Below are positions 24,663 through 34,889 of a stretch of DNA of 64,000 nt, in pieces. The stretch comes from Bimuria novae-zelandiae CBS 107.79. Lineage: Eukaryota > Ascomycota > Dothideomycetes > Pleosporales > Didymosphaeriaceae. The position numbers and the translations under genes were made by a program. Every line of letters begins with the position of its first letter. Position 1 is the first letter of the stretch. The DNA lies in assembly GCA_010015655.1 (NCBI GenBank), contig ML976756.1, positions 187,264 to 251,263 of the forward strand, given 5' to 3'. The notes under the pieces are model-generated. The model was not told where the DNA came from. It saw nothing but the letters and a program-made list of their open reading frames with translations, and ran no database searches.

Positions 24663-25743
24663 ATGTCCGGTACGTGCAATGTCATGATCCACCGCTGAAG
24701 CACCATACTAACAGTCACACCCTTCCAGGACTCGCGCCCGAGGTCGCGGAGAGGTACTCCGCCATCATCGACGACATCCTCGAGAATGCGGACCTCAACA
24801 CCATCTCCGCCAAGCGCATACGGAAGGGCTTGCAGGAGCGTCTCGGTCAAGACATCTCCGGGGAGAAGGTACCCACGTTCCCCAGTGCATGCCCTAGCTG
24901 CCACTGATTCTCTGCCATAGCAAGCCGTAACCGACCTCATCATGGTGCGCTTCGACAAGTTCAACGCGGAGCAGAACGGCGCGCCGGAGCCCGAGGAGCC
25001 CGTCCCCAGCGTGGAAGCGCCGACGAATGGGCACACGACAGGCAAGCGCACGCCCGACGACGACTCTGCGCTCTCGGAGCTCGACGAGTCGCCACCGAAG
25101 AAGAAGCCGCGGAAGCACAAGAGCACGGAAGACGAGGATGCGGCGTACGCGGCACGATTGCAGGCGGAGGAGAATATGGCGTCACGGGCGCGGTCGACGC
25201 GCGGCGGGAATACCAAGAAGAAAGCAGCGCCGCAGAAGAAGACGCAGAAGAAGAAGAAGAGCGCGAATAAAGTCAAGGACGAGGACGACTCCGATATCGC
25301 GTCCGGCAGCGGCGGGGAGAAGAAGTCGCCCAAGCGGACGGGAGGGTTTCACGTACGCGCTCCCCCTCCTCTCCCCTCGCCCACCAAGCTAACCCTCCTC
25401 CCCTATAGAAACCAATGAACCTCTCCACCGCGCTCCAAGACCTCCTCGGCGAAACACAAGTAAGCCCCTGCCTTCCCTTCCCCCCACATCCCACATCCCA
25501 CATCTCACATCTCCCTCCCCACTCTCATCTTGTAAGTGGTACTAATGCGGGACACAGCTCTCCCGCCCCCAAACCGTCAAGAAAATCTGGGAATACGTCA
25601 AAGCGCGCGACCTCCAGGACCCGGCCGACAAGCGCCAGATCCGCTGCGACGACGCCATGCGCGCCGTCTTCAAGCAGGACTCGGTGCATATGTTTACCAT
25701 GAACAAGATCCTAAACACCAATTTGTACCCCGTCGAAGACTGA
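24663..25743 (+). CDS. DEK C-terminal plus SWIB/MDM2 domain protein
   Basis: The protein resembles yeast Uaf30 and S. pombe Spp27, subunits of the RNA polymerase I upstream activating factor. Exons are 24,663-24,669, 24,729-24,868, 24,921-25,352, 25,409-25,459 and 25,558-25,743 (271 aa); every junction is GT..AG and in phase. The first exon is only seven bases (Met-Ser plus one base). Residues about 4-60 form a DEK-C-like helical domain (AERYSAIIDDILENADLNTI...GLQERLG). A basic, Lys/Arg-rich linker with nuclear-localisation-like runs follows (KKKPRKHK). The C-terminal 80 residues are SWIB (MNLSTALQDLLG, VKKIWEYVKARDLQDPADKR, FTMNKILNTNL). The Pol I role is inferred from the family. Confidence 0.92.
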
Positions 25744-25806
25744 ACCCCCTATCCTATCTCTCAAGGGGAAGTGTGACGCGGGTGATGGGGTTATATAGTG
25801 GTTAGG

Positions 25807-25810
<4 letters not shown>

Positions 25811-25876
<66 letters not shown>
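25811..25876. repeat. (GT)33 microsatellite
   Basis: An uninterrupted run of 33 GT units lies 68 bp after the SWIB-protein stop and before the convergent securin-like gene. It is likely length-variable between strains. Confidence 0.98.
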
Positions 25877-25882
<6 letters not shown>

Positions 25883-26318
25883 TTTTGGTTTTTTACTAGC
25901 ATGGCGACAAAGGGCGTTCGGCGGGTTTTCTTAGAGGTAGCTGGTTGCGATTCTGCATGAAAAGCGTACGGAGTGTGTGTTTGCGGGTTTTCTCTCATTG
26001 TTTGGTACCGCGGAGGCTAGTCTTATCGAATATGGCGAAAACGAGCGGAGCGGTGGTCGTATGGACCAAGGGGTTTGAATGCATATGGCTTGGACTGAAT
26101 ACGGATGGGATGGCAGATAACAGCAGCAGACTGGTTCACGAGACATGGCCCAGGAGAGCAGGAGGGCAGAAAGCTTGGCCGTGCACTGAGCCTCGCAGGG
26201 CTCTGGATGATATAGTACAAGAGTGTTTACAAACAAAATGTCCCGACCCAAAACCGCCCAGTCCATTGCGTTCCCAAAGAATGTGACAACCTCCCAGCCC
26301 AATCCGTACCTTTCCTTC

Positions 26319-27719
26319 CTACAACGCCTCCGGCAGCTGCAGCTGAAAGTCCTCCAAATCCTCATCAAACGGATCCCCACCACCAAGCTGATTTTTAAAA
26401 CTCTCCGCCCATGCTTCCTCATCCGCCTCGTCGTCGTCGCGGAGAAGCAAGAGTTCGAGTTCGCGCTCCACGTCCTCGGCCGTGCGATCTTCGGGTTCCT
26501 CCTGCGGCGGCGCTGCTACCAGCGTGGCATTCGTAGACGTCGAGCTGGAGCGGGAGAAGGTTCGCATAACGCGTGGCTTCGCAGCCGTGGAAGACGTACC
26601 GATGTTACGGCTGTGGTTGAGAGAGGAAGAGGCTTGCGTAGGGCGGCTCGCGGCGACGGAGAAGGGAGCGGGCTTGGTGACGTTGGAGATGGGTTTGCGG
26701 GCGAGGGCTCTGCTGGGTGCGGTTTCGCGGCCCTGGGCGTACCCGATGGTGCTCTTGGACGCGGCAGCGGCTTGGGCGTGACGGGTCGCTATACCCGCGA
26801 CGTCGGGCTTCTTACTCAAGGTTGTTTTGCTGGGCAAGCGGGACTTTGTCGCTGCGGTGGGAGCCGCATACGCGGGTTTGCGCGGCTCAGCAAGAAGTGC
26901 GGCAGCTGACCGTGCTGCCAGCGTCGGCGGCCCGGCCCTCTTCATTTTCATCTTCGCATCGTCTTTGGCAGCCGTGGATTTGGGTGCAGTTTTCTTCGGC
27001 AGCGCCACGCCAAAGTGCCGCGCGGTCTCGGCCTGCTCCCTGTCCATCTGCGCCTGGAACTTCCGCTCGAACTCCTCGTCGCGCTTCTTCCTGTCGCGGT
27101 CCAACGCCTCGTCGAACTGGCGCTGCAGCTTCGTGCGGCCGTCGTCCTCGAGCGGGTTGTGGTACGCCTCCCACACGCCGCCGTTCTCGAGCTTGGGGAT
27201 CTTCCAGTCGCGCGGGAGATAGTCGTAGTCGTCCAGCAGCGGGATCTCCTTGGGGGGCATGTACTCGACATCCGGCACATGGTCCTCGTCGGCGATCTGC
27301 ACATCCGGTTGGACTTTGACCTTTGGACGGCGGAGGCGCGGGCTGACTTTTTGCGTCTTGACCGAGGCGGAGAGGGGAGCAGGTGTCTGGAAGGCGGTGG
27401 CTTTGGCATTTGTCGTTTTCATGCCCAGCGGCGCACGCGTGCGAGGCCCTGCGTGGTGTCAGTCATGGATATAGATGTGATACTATGACAGGGACGGACC
27501 GGCGGGCGTGACAAAGGCATTCTCCAGCTTGGCATCTGTCTTGACGGTCAACGGGGCCTTGCCCTTGGTGTGCAGCGCCCGGCCGAGCGCATTCTCGTCG
27601 TTGAGCGGGACCTTGAACGGTGTTTTGGGTGCGAGGCGCGCATTGAGCGGCTTGCTGGCGGCTTGCGTCTGCAGGCCATGCACAAAGTTTTCCTGGTCTT
27701 TCGCTGCGAGCGTTTCCAT
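26319..27719 (-). CDS. Securin-like conserved fungal protein
   Basis: Exons are 27,500-27,719 and 26,319-27,448 (449 aa), joined by a 51-bp intron in phase. I infer a securin (Cut2/Pds1-type separase inhibitor) from short motifs only. Residues 78-82, RAPLG followed by MKTTN, match the destruction-box pattern and, as I recall it, the RAPLG core of fission yeast Cut2. An N-terminal KDQENF resembles a KEN box with one substitution. The protein is mainly disordered, basic in the middle (SPRLRRPKVKV) and acidic at the C-terminus (LLLRDDDEADEE). A charged helical stretch (LQRQFDEALDRDRKKRDEEFERK) lies in the centre. Securins conserve little sequence, so this is a hypothesis; the alternative is an unrelated disordered fungal protein. 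The frame itself is sound. Confidence 0.6.
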
Positions 27720-27746
27720 GGTGCGCGTTACATTGAGCGAGGCGTC

Positions 27747-27776
27747 GTGGTGGTGGTGGTGGTGGTGGTGGTGGTA
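27747..27776. repeat. Trinucleotide (GTG)n run in the 5' leader
   Basis: A GTG/CAC triplet run of about nine units lies 28 bp upstream of the ATG of the minus-strand securin-like gene. An upstream frame reading through it gives a poly-His stretch, but the downstream ATG at 27,719 opens the conserved part. Confidence 0.85.
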
Positions 27777-28107
27777 GTGTCGTCGATGCTGGTGTTGGCG
27801 GACCCTCTCTGCTCGTTTGTTTACGCGCCGTTGCCGGGGGCTGCAACTGCGACCCCTGCTGCGGCTGCCGAAGCTAAAGGCGGCGGTAGCGGCCAGTGAC
27901 CCCTCGCAAACACAGACCAAGACAGGCACCAGACAGCCGCAGATAACCCACCGCTCTCACACACCGCGCTTCTCCCTGCCTGCCTGCTTGCCTGCTTGCT
28001 TGCTTGTATCTACTGTACACTTGCCTCTGCAGCGTCCCACCTGCTTGTCTATATCTCTCGCCAACACACCTGCACACTCTTTCCATATCTCTCACCGCAC
28101 ACCAGTC

Positions 28108-28800
28108 ATGGATCAGATCAAGCAGGCAAGTTTCCCCCAGCCCAGTCACGCTCCCAGCAAGCCTACTGCTGCACGCCCAACCGCTAGACCCGTCCTTGCA
28201 TCCTCGCCTCTCCGAACATATAGCTGACGTGTCCACCCTCCAGCGCATGAATGCCCTGCGCATCGAGGCCGACGAGAGCGCCTCCAAAGCCGAGGAGTAC
28301 AAAGCCAAGCTCAAAACGCTCGAAACCGAAAACACGCAAAAGGAGCAAGAAATCACGTCCCTCACGCACAAGAACCAGGTCCTCGAGGCCGAGGTCGAGA
28401 AGCTCGAAGCGTCAGTCAAGACCTACAAGGACGAGGCCACGGGCGGCGCTGCTGCCAGCTCTCAGGTCGAGGCCATGCAGCGCAAGATCCAGGTCCTTGA
28501 GGAAGAAGCTGAGGAGTCGGACAGGACTATTCGTGAGCTGAATGAGAAGTAGGACAGCCCTCTCTTGCCCTCGTCGAGACAGATATGCTGGATGAGGGCA
28601 AACCCCCAACTTTGGATCTTCGACTGATAAGGGATAGGCTCCGCCAGACCGACGTCAAGTCCGGCCACTTCGAACGCAAAGTCCAAGCCCTAGAGCAGGC
28701 CCGCGACCAGTGGGAAACCAAGTACGAAGAGATGGCCAAGAAATACGCCGACACCAAGAAGGAGCTGGACGAGTTCGCCGCCGAGATTGGTAACCTCTGA
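28108..28800 (+). CDS. TPM1: Tropomyosin (actin-filament coiled coil)
   Basis: Tropomyosin binds along actin cables and the contractile ring. Exons are 28,108-28,125, 28,244-28,548 and 28,638-28,800 (161 aa, the same length as S. pombe Cdc8). The first exon codes MDQIKQ; the joined start MDQIKQRMNALRIEADES is the classical tropomyosin N-terminus. Nearly the whole protein is a heptad coiled coil (EITSLTHKNQVLEAEVEKLE, RQTDVKSGHFERKVQALEQ). Intron 1 has a GC donor (GCAAGT) instead of GT; intron 2 is ordinary. An alternative GT donor four bases further on would break the conserved N-terminus and shift the frame. Confidence 0.94.
28126..28243 (+). other. GC-AG intron in the tropomyosin gene
   Basis: The exon ends CAG and the intron begins GCAAGT, a perfect match to the donor consensus apart from C in place of T. 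The acceptor is CTCCAG. GC-AG introns are a minor class in fungi and usually have an otherwise strong donor, as here. The intron (118 bp) is longer than most others in the window. Confidence 0.85.
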
Positions 28801-29340
28801 TCTCGCCCGTCCTCTGCCCTCCTTCGCGGTTGTTGACGTGTATCTAGTGAACTACTGAACGACGTGGTTCGGGAGCCGGGAGTGATATCGATGTGATGGT
28901 TAGATGGTGTCTGAATGAGAGGAAGCTGTTTACTACTTCTAATACTACTGCTACTACCCCCCTTGTTACCTGCATAGTTCAGTGTCGTTCTGGGAAGCGC
29001 GGATGAGTGAGGGTTGCTCCAACTGTCTCTAAGCGTGGAAATACGTCTTCTCTTCTCTTCATCCACAATGATTCACGTTGTGCTACTTTACACATAACCA
29101 GCATCAGCCGTGTAACCTCGTGACTCGCATTCACGCTTCGCTAACTGTACATACACATCTACCACATGAAACTCCCTCCCCACCCATACATATCGTACCT
29201 GGGCAATATAAATTACAGCCAGCACTGGCTGCCAGGGCACTCTTTGCGCTCGTTCGTTCGCTCCAAACGCCGTACTGTACCAATCAAAATGACCAGTGTA
29301 AAACCGACACAAGGAGACGCACCCATTCGCAGGAGACAGA

Positions 29341-29380
29341 CATCCAGAATCACCACTAGTCATCCAGAATCACCACTAGT
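29341..29380. repeat. 20-bp direct duplication at the RhoGAP stop
   Basis: The motif CATCCAGAATCACCACTAGT occurs twice in immediate succession. The second copy holds the stop codon of the minus-strand RhoGAP gene (29,376-29,378), so the duplication lies at the very 3' end and does not lengthen the protein. Confidence 0.95.
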
Positions 29381-32130
29381 CATCCATCGGTTTGTCTTCC
29401 AACTGCACCCCTCTCGGTGTCGGCGCCGCGTCCTCGCCCGCGCCCGCAACCCCTCTCAAGCTCCCCGCTGAATCCCTATTGCTCCGTGCCAGACTACCGG
29501 CGTGTTTCCTCGGAAACGGCACGCGCGTGCTCGACGGCGCAGGGTGTTCTGCCGCCGCAGCAACCGGCGCAGGAGCAGACGCAGGCGTCGCTTCCCCCGT
29601 ACCGTTCGTCTCACTGCCACTAGCCTCATTCACAGGACTCTGCTCCACGCTCCCCGGCACCTCTAGCGAATTCCTCGTCCCCCGCCTCGTCTCCGTCGGC
29701 GACGACGTGTTCACGGGGAACCTCGTCTGACTGCGGTCCCTGCGGTGCGAGCCCCCGCCCGCGCGGGGCGCCGGGGACGTCGCTCTCGGCGAGCGCTGAG
29801 CTGCAATAGCGCGGTTGCGTTCTTCGTAGTTAGCGCGGCGGTTGCTCTCGTCGGTGGAGATAGCGCGGGGACGCTGGGCGCCCGACGACGAGTGCGTGAG
29901 GGAGCTTGCGCGCTTGAGTTCGCCGAAGATGGCGTCCTTGTGCGCGAAGAGGTCGCGGATGAGGCGGTAGGAGTAGCGCTCGTTCATCGTTAGGCTGGAT
30001 TCTTGGCGCGGGCGGAGGATGCACGGTGCGAGCGTGTTCGCGAGCGCGGTGACGTAGGCTTCGTCGGCGGAGGTGAGCTCGATGAGGCGCGTGAAATGGG
30101 TGCAGATTGCATCGAGGGTGGCGATGTTGGCGAGGCGTAGTTGTCCAAGGGTTGATTGGATGACGTTGATTCGCGTCTCCTCGGACGTTTCTGCGGCGGT
30201 CGTGCTGTAGATGGTCTTGATGATCTCGTATACGTGGGAAGAGACGAGGGAGTCTATGATGATTAGCAACGAAATCGGGGTTTCTGGAAGTCTTGCTTAC
30301 CAGGCAGTTCAAGCAGGTACAACTTCAAAACATTAGCAACAATAGGTATATCGTACTTCTCCAAAACCTCCTGTGGAAAGTTCTTGCCCGTGTTGATAGC
30401 GGCGCGCAGGTTATGTGTCTGTGCAAGTGGCACGTCTACCAGCCAGATACCACGACGGGCCTCGTCACCTTCGAGATCGGGGTAGTGGTTGTCGAGGAAA
30501 GTAAGAACGGTCGTGACAATGATGGGCACACGCTTCCGATCAGATCGTGCACGCGCCTCGAGATCTACTCCAAACGTCTGTTCTGTCGAGCTAGTTAGCA
30601 TGCATAAGCGATGCAGGGGATTTGGAGGTGGCATACCATCCACAGAGTTGTAGTAGTTCTCGTACGTGGTGACTTTGGGAATAAATGGACCAGTCCTGTA
30701 GTTCTCCAGCATATAGCGCAGATCGCCGAGTGGCTGGACCGTCTCCTGGAACAGCATCATCTTGTCCACAGTGCTCTGCAAGCTTGGGATGACGTTGCTG
30801 ATGGCACCAGAAAAATCCAGAATCACGGCCTTGATCGCCTTCAATCGGTCCAGCTCGCAGCGTTCCATGAACTTCAAATGGTCAATCATGGCTTCTTCGA
30901 GATTGCAGCGCAGAGAGTCCAGCTTCTTGACCGACTGCTTGTAGCGCTCGTCCGCTTCCCGTGCTTCTCGGCGGAGCCTTTCCGAAGGCGTCTCGTTGGG
31001 ATATTGGTTATTGAGCGGGTTCCAGCCCGAGAGGTATTCCTGAACAGTGCCCACGGGCGAGTCCACGGTGAAGCTATCCGTGGACATGTTGGTCCCGGCA
31101 CGTGCCAAAGGCTGCTTCTTTTCGGGCACACCGGTAATTTGGAACACCTTGGGCTTCAACTGGTAGTTCATGCGGGAGCTGTTCGCAAAGGTGTTACCCA
31201 CGTTTCCGACGAGGCGGAGGAAGCCATTGTTCACCATGTCCTGGCCAATGCGCTCGGCATAGCTGACAGTGGTGGCCGCCATGTGCTTCTGGATGTACCC
31301 GGTGATGTCGGCGCCGTTGGAGCAATTTTGGTAGGTGCCGAGAATGGGCACCTTGACCTCGCCGAGCGGGATGTTGTCCAGCATGTGCAACAGGATCTTT
31401 TTGACCTGGTCGGGCTGGAACGTCTCGTCGCCCAGGTCGATGGGCTCCTCGTCGCCGTCCTCAGGCTCGGACATCTTGATGGTAGGCACCTTCATCTTGG
31501 GGCTCTGCGCCACGTCGCTCTGCGGGTCCTGAAAGGCCAACTTGTCCTCCTCCTCGAGGTCCTCGACCAGCCTGCACTTGTTGTAGTACTGCGAGCGGAA
31601 CTTGCGCACCGCCTCGGCTTGGCGGTCATGCAGCTTGATGCGCGACTGGAGGTCATCCTGCGAGTTCTGCACGCGGGCAGCGTGCGCCTCGCACCATCGG
31701 CTGAAGGGGTTGAGGACGAGCTCGCGGATGTTGGAGGCGATCTTGCGGTGGTTCGATGCCGCCGTTTCCATCTCGGTACGCACGCCCTCGTACGCCTGTC
31801 GAACTGTGAGCTGCGACGAACTTTCGAGCACGGCGGGGGGCTGCACTCACCTTGCGCACGCTTGCGCCCTCGTCTCTGCTGAAGCCGCCGCTCACGCGCT
31901 CCGTGGCCGGCGCGATGGCGGCCAGGCTGGTGCCGTAGGCGTCCTCGGCATCTGCGCGCATGCGGGCGATGGTCATTATTTGTTGGTTCTCCTGCACGCC
32001 CTGCTGCAGCTTCCCAAACAAAACCCCCAGTCCTGTCGGCGTTAGTTGGAGTCTCGACGGCCGTGGCAGCTGCAAACGCACCGCCCGCATAATCGCTCGA
32101 CCAGAACGAGCCCGCGAAGCCCGACGCCAT
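29376..32130 (-). CDS. F-BAR / DEP / RhoGAP protein (Rgd2-like)
   Basis: This is probably a membrane-bound regulator of a Rho GTPase (Cdc42 or Rho) at growth sites. Exons are 32,082-32,130, 31,851-32,032, 30,637-31,795, 30,301-30,582 and 29,376-30,253 (849 aa), all GT..AG and in phase. An FCH/F-BAR region opens it (GVLFGKLQQGVQENQQIMTI...), interrupted at about 200-310 by an inserted DEP-like segment (IPLGEVKVPILGTYQNCSNG...GQDMVNNGFLRLVGN), then F-BAR helices resume (LRREAREADERYKQSVKKLD). RhoGAP starts near residue 465 (FGVDLEA) and includes YDIPIVANVLKLYLLELPDSL. The expected arginine finger (GIFRV-type) reads GIWLV, with Leu near residue 511. The C-terminal 200 residues are Ser/Pro/Ala-rich and disordered. 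The order F-BAR, DEP, RhoGAP is that of yeast Rgd2. Confidence 0.9.
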
Positions 32131-32652
32131 GCTACGAGGGAGGCTATCTGCAATCGCGGAGAAGGCTGCTGGCACCCAGAGACAGTGTTGGTCGTGTGGA
32201 GAGAATGGTGCCGTGCGGTAACGAACGTGGAGAGCCGAATCTGGGGAGCAGATCGATCGCGAAGGCCGGTGCTTGGTGGCGCAGCGGCTACGGGTAAGGG
32301 AGGAGATGGGCGAGTCGTGTCAAAGGCGAAAAACAGAAGAAGAGAGTTTCTCGTTATTCAGGGGAGCGTTTTCGTCGTCGAGGTGCCCACTGCAGCTGAG
32401 AATAGTAGCAGCACTGGCAGCAGACCCCTGCTCGGCGTCAGCCTGCTAGTGTCGCCCACAGTGTCACACCCTGTCGGTGATGCATGACAGGCTTGACAGC
32501 GGATCGAACCCTTGGAACGAACGCGTCTCTCCGCCACGCGCTCGCAACTCCTCCTCGATCCGTCAGTCAGTCAGTCAGTCAGTCAATCAGTCAATCCTCG
32601 TCCTCTACGGCCGCTGCCTCTGCAGGGCGACGCCAAACTCGCAAAAAGCAGC

Positions 32653-33939
32653 ATGGCACCCGGCCTCGCTCTCGACGCTGAGGAAAGCAGACTCAACTAC
32701 GCCGCACACATCCGCTACTGGCGCCGGAACCTGAAGACCTTCCTACCGCACCAGTTCACGGGCAACGACTGCAATCGCATGACCTTGGCTGCCTTCATCA
32801 TCTCCGCCTTGGACATACTGGGCGACCTAAAAGCAGCTCTCTCTGACGGGGAGCGTGAGGGCTACATCGACTGGGTGTACCGCTGTCAGTTGCCAGAGGG
32901 GGGCTTCCGACCCGCACCTGCCACCGACTTGGGCGCTGTGAGAAGCAGAGAAAATCAAATATGGGACCCCGCCCACCTGGCGGGCACCTTCTTTGCTCTC
33001 CTGATCCTCATCAATCTCGGCGATGACCTGGAGCGCGTCAAACGGCGAGAGGCATTGCAATGGCTGACTAAGCTACAACGCCCGGATGGCGGCTTTGGGG
33101 AGACGTTGGGCGAGGCCGACCGTGTAGAGGGCGGCAACGACTCGCGCTTCGGCTTCATGGCCGCGGGCGTGCGATGGATGCTTCGCGGGAACCTCGAGGG
33201 CCCGGTGGACGGGGTGCCTGACATGGACGTGGACGCCTTGGTTCGCTGCATCCAGGCCGCGGAAACGTACGACGGAGGCCTGTCCGAAGCACCATATCAC
33301 GAAGCCCATGCCGGCTTCGCGAGCTGTGCCATCAGCGCGCTCCATCTCGTCGATCGCCTCCCAACAAGCACGCCGGATGGTCGTGTACGAGGGCTCAATA
33401 ACCTCCCGTTGACGCTACGCTGGCTCGCCTCCCGACAGACTCTGACTCTGGACGAGGAGGACGCTGCAGATACGTACGAGGATGAAACAGACTCGTCAGC
33501 GACGTGCCACGATTCGCATTCGTTCATGAAGCTTCGTGATTATCCTACCACGCGCGGCAAGCTCTCATTTATTGATCAGCCGCTAGTGCATGCCGAGCTC
33601 AAGTGGGTGGGCATGAATGGCAGAGAGAACAAGATTGGTGACACGTGCTATGCATACTGGGTTTGCACACCACTCAAACTTCTAGGACACCTAGACATCG
33701 TAGACAGCAAGCCGATCCGGCGCTGGCTCCTCGACCGAACGCAGCACCTCGTGGGTGGGTTCGGAAAGCTGCCGGGAGACCATCCAGATCCGCAACACTC
33801 GTTCTTGGGCCTGATGGTGCTGTCCATGTTCGGCGAAGCTGGGTTGCAGAGCGTCGACACGGCACTGTGCATCACAGAGAGAGCCAAGCAGCACCTGGAA
33901 TCGCTGCCCTGGAGACGCAAGTTGCTGGCAATGGATTGA
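32653..33939 (+). CDS. CDC43: Geranylgeranyltransferase type I, beta subunit
   Basis: The enzyme adds geranylgeranyl to CAAX-Leu proteins such as Rho1 and Cdc42, together with the Ram2 alpha subunit. It is a single exon of 428 aa. The prenyltransferase repeats are visible (CQLPEGGFRPAP, LQRPDGGFGETL, AETYDGGLSEAP, THLVGGFGK-like). Likely zinc ligands are Asp and Cys in GDTCYAYW and His in PQHSFLGL. The ATG at 32,653 begins MAPGLALDAEES just before the first helix; the in-frame codons upstream belong to a repetitive GTCA-rich leader. It lies head to head with the RhoGAP gene (starts 522 bp apart), so the two may share a promoter. Length suits the family. Confidence 0.95.
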   Translation: MAPGLALDAEESRLNYAAHIRYWRRNLKTFLPHQFTGNDCNRMTLAAFIISALDILGDLKAALSDGEREGYIDWVYRCQLPEGGFRPAPATDLGAVRSRENQIWDPAHLAGTFFALLILINLGDDLERVKRREALQWLTKLQRPDGGFGETLGEADRVEGGNDSRFGFMAAGVRWMLRGNLEGPVDGVPDMDVDALVRCIQAAETYDGGLSEAPYHEAHAGFASCAISALHLVDRLPTSTPDGRVRGLNNLPLTLRWLASRQTLTLDEEDAADTYEDETDSSATCHDSHSFMKLRDYPTTRGKLSFIDQPLVHAELKWVGMNGRENKIGDTCYAYWVCTPLKLLGHLDIVDSKPIRRWLLDRTQHLVGGFGKLPGDHPDPQHSFLGLMVLSMFGEAGLQSVDTALCITERAKQHLESLPWRRKLLAMD

Positions 33940-34189
33940 TTGCGAATCGGACAAATTAATGCTCCCAACCTGCATGTCGCGTATGTCAAAATGTCCAGTG
34001 GAGTGGTTCCGATGCTACTGGGCACCACCCGTAGTCGGGACCCCCACGCCGCCACTTTTCTGGTCTCGCCGTCTCGGCTGACAATCCCTGCCAAAAAAGT
34101 CGGCGGTCCGTTGGCGCACCGCTGGCGCACCGCGACCGCACATCACCACCTGCACAGTTATTCCCGACACGCAACACGCAACCTTCAGC

Positions 34190-34889
34190 ATGGTGCCGCC
34201 CTCGAAAAAGCGCAAGGCCGCTGCCGTTACCGAGATCTCGTTCGATCCTCAAGCCCGCGAGGAATACCTCACCGGCTTCCACAAGCGCAAGCTTGCACGC
34301 CAAAAGCTCGCCGAAGAGGAGAATGCCCGGAAGGAACGCGCCGAGAAGCTGCGGTTCCGCGCTGAGGTACGAAGCCCTGCCTGCGCAGATAAGGGTGTAT
34401 GTTACTACCAAGGAGAGCTGACCCGCTTACACGCAGTTACGAAGGCAACGCAAAGAAGACTTGGAAAAGCACGTTGAAGAAGTGAACCGGCTAGTCAGAC
34501 AAGCAAACGGCGATCTCGGCTTAGAGGGCGACGACTCCGAAGAGGGCTCAGACGCCGAGGAAGGGAACGGCGCTGATACCGACGCACCACAGCCTCCCGT
34601 CGACCTCATAGACGAGGAAGCGGAATTTATTGACGAGGACAAATACACGACCGTCACCATCGAGAGCGTCGGCATATCCAAGCATGGCTTCGAAAAGCAT
34701 GGCGGCGAGGAGAAATCCGAGGATGCGAAGAAGGAAAAGCGAGTGTGGACGAAAGAGAAGCCCAAGACCAGCAAGCCCAAGAGAAAGAAAATCAAGTTCC
34801 GGTACGAGACGAAGACAGAGAGGAAGGCGGAACGGGTGAAGCAGGGCTTGAAGAAGAAGAAGCTGAGGGAGAAAAGAAGTGTGGATTGA
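34190..34889 (+). CDS. RRP17: Rrp17/Nop25-type nucleolar rRNA-processing protein
   Basis: Yeast Rrp17 is a 5'-3' exonuclease needed for 60S pre-ribosome maturation; vertebrate relatives are Nop25/NOL12. Exons are 34,190-34,366 and 34,437-34,889 (209 aa), with a 70-bp intron. The N-terminal half has the family signature (ISFDPQAREEYLTGFHKRKL) and a very basic helix (RKERAEKLRFRAELRRQRKE) that is restored across the splice. An acidic middle follows (DDSEEGSDAEEG), then a Lys/Arg-rich tail typical of nucleolar proteins. Confidence 0.9.

Noticed and set aside
30611..31882. Open frame of 423 codons on the plus strand
   Set aside because: It is the exact antisense of the RhoGAP gene. Its Val/Leu/His-rich text is the usual shadow of GC-rich coding DNA.
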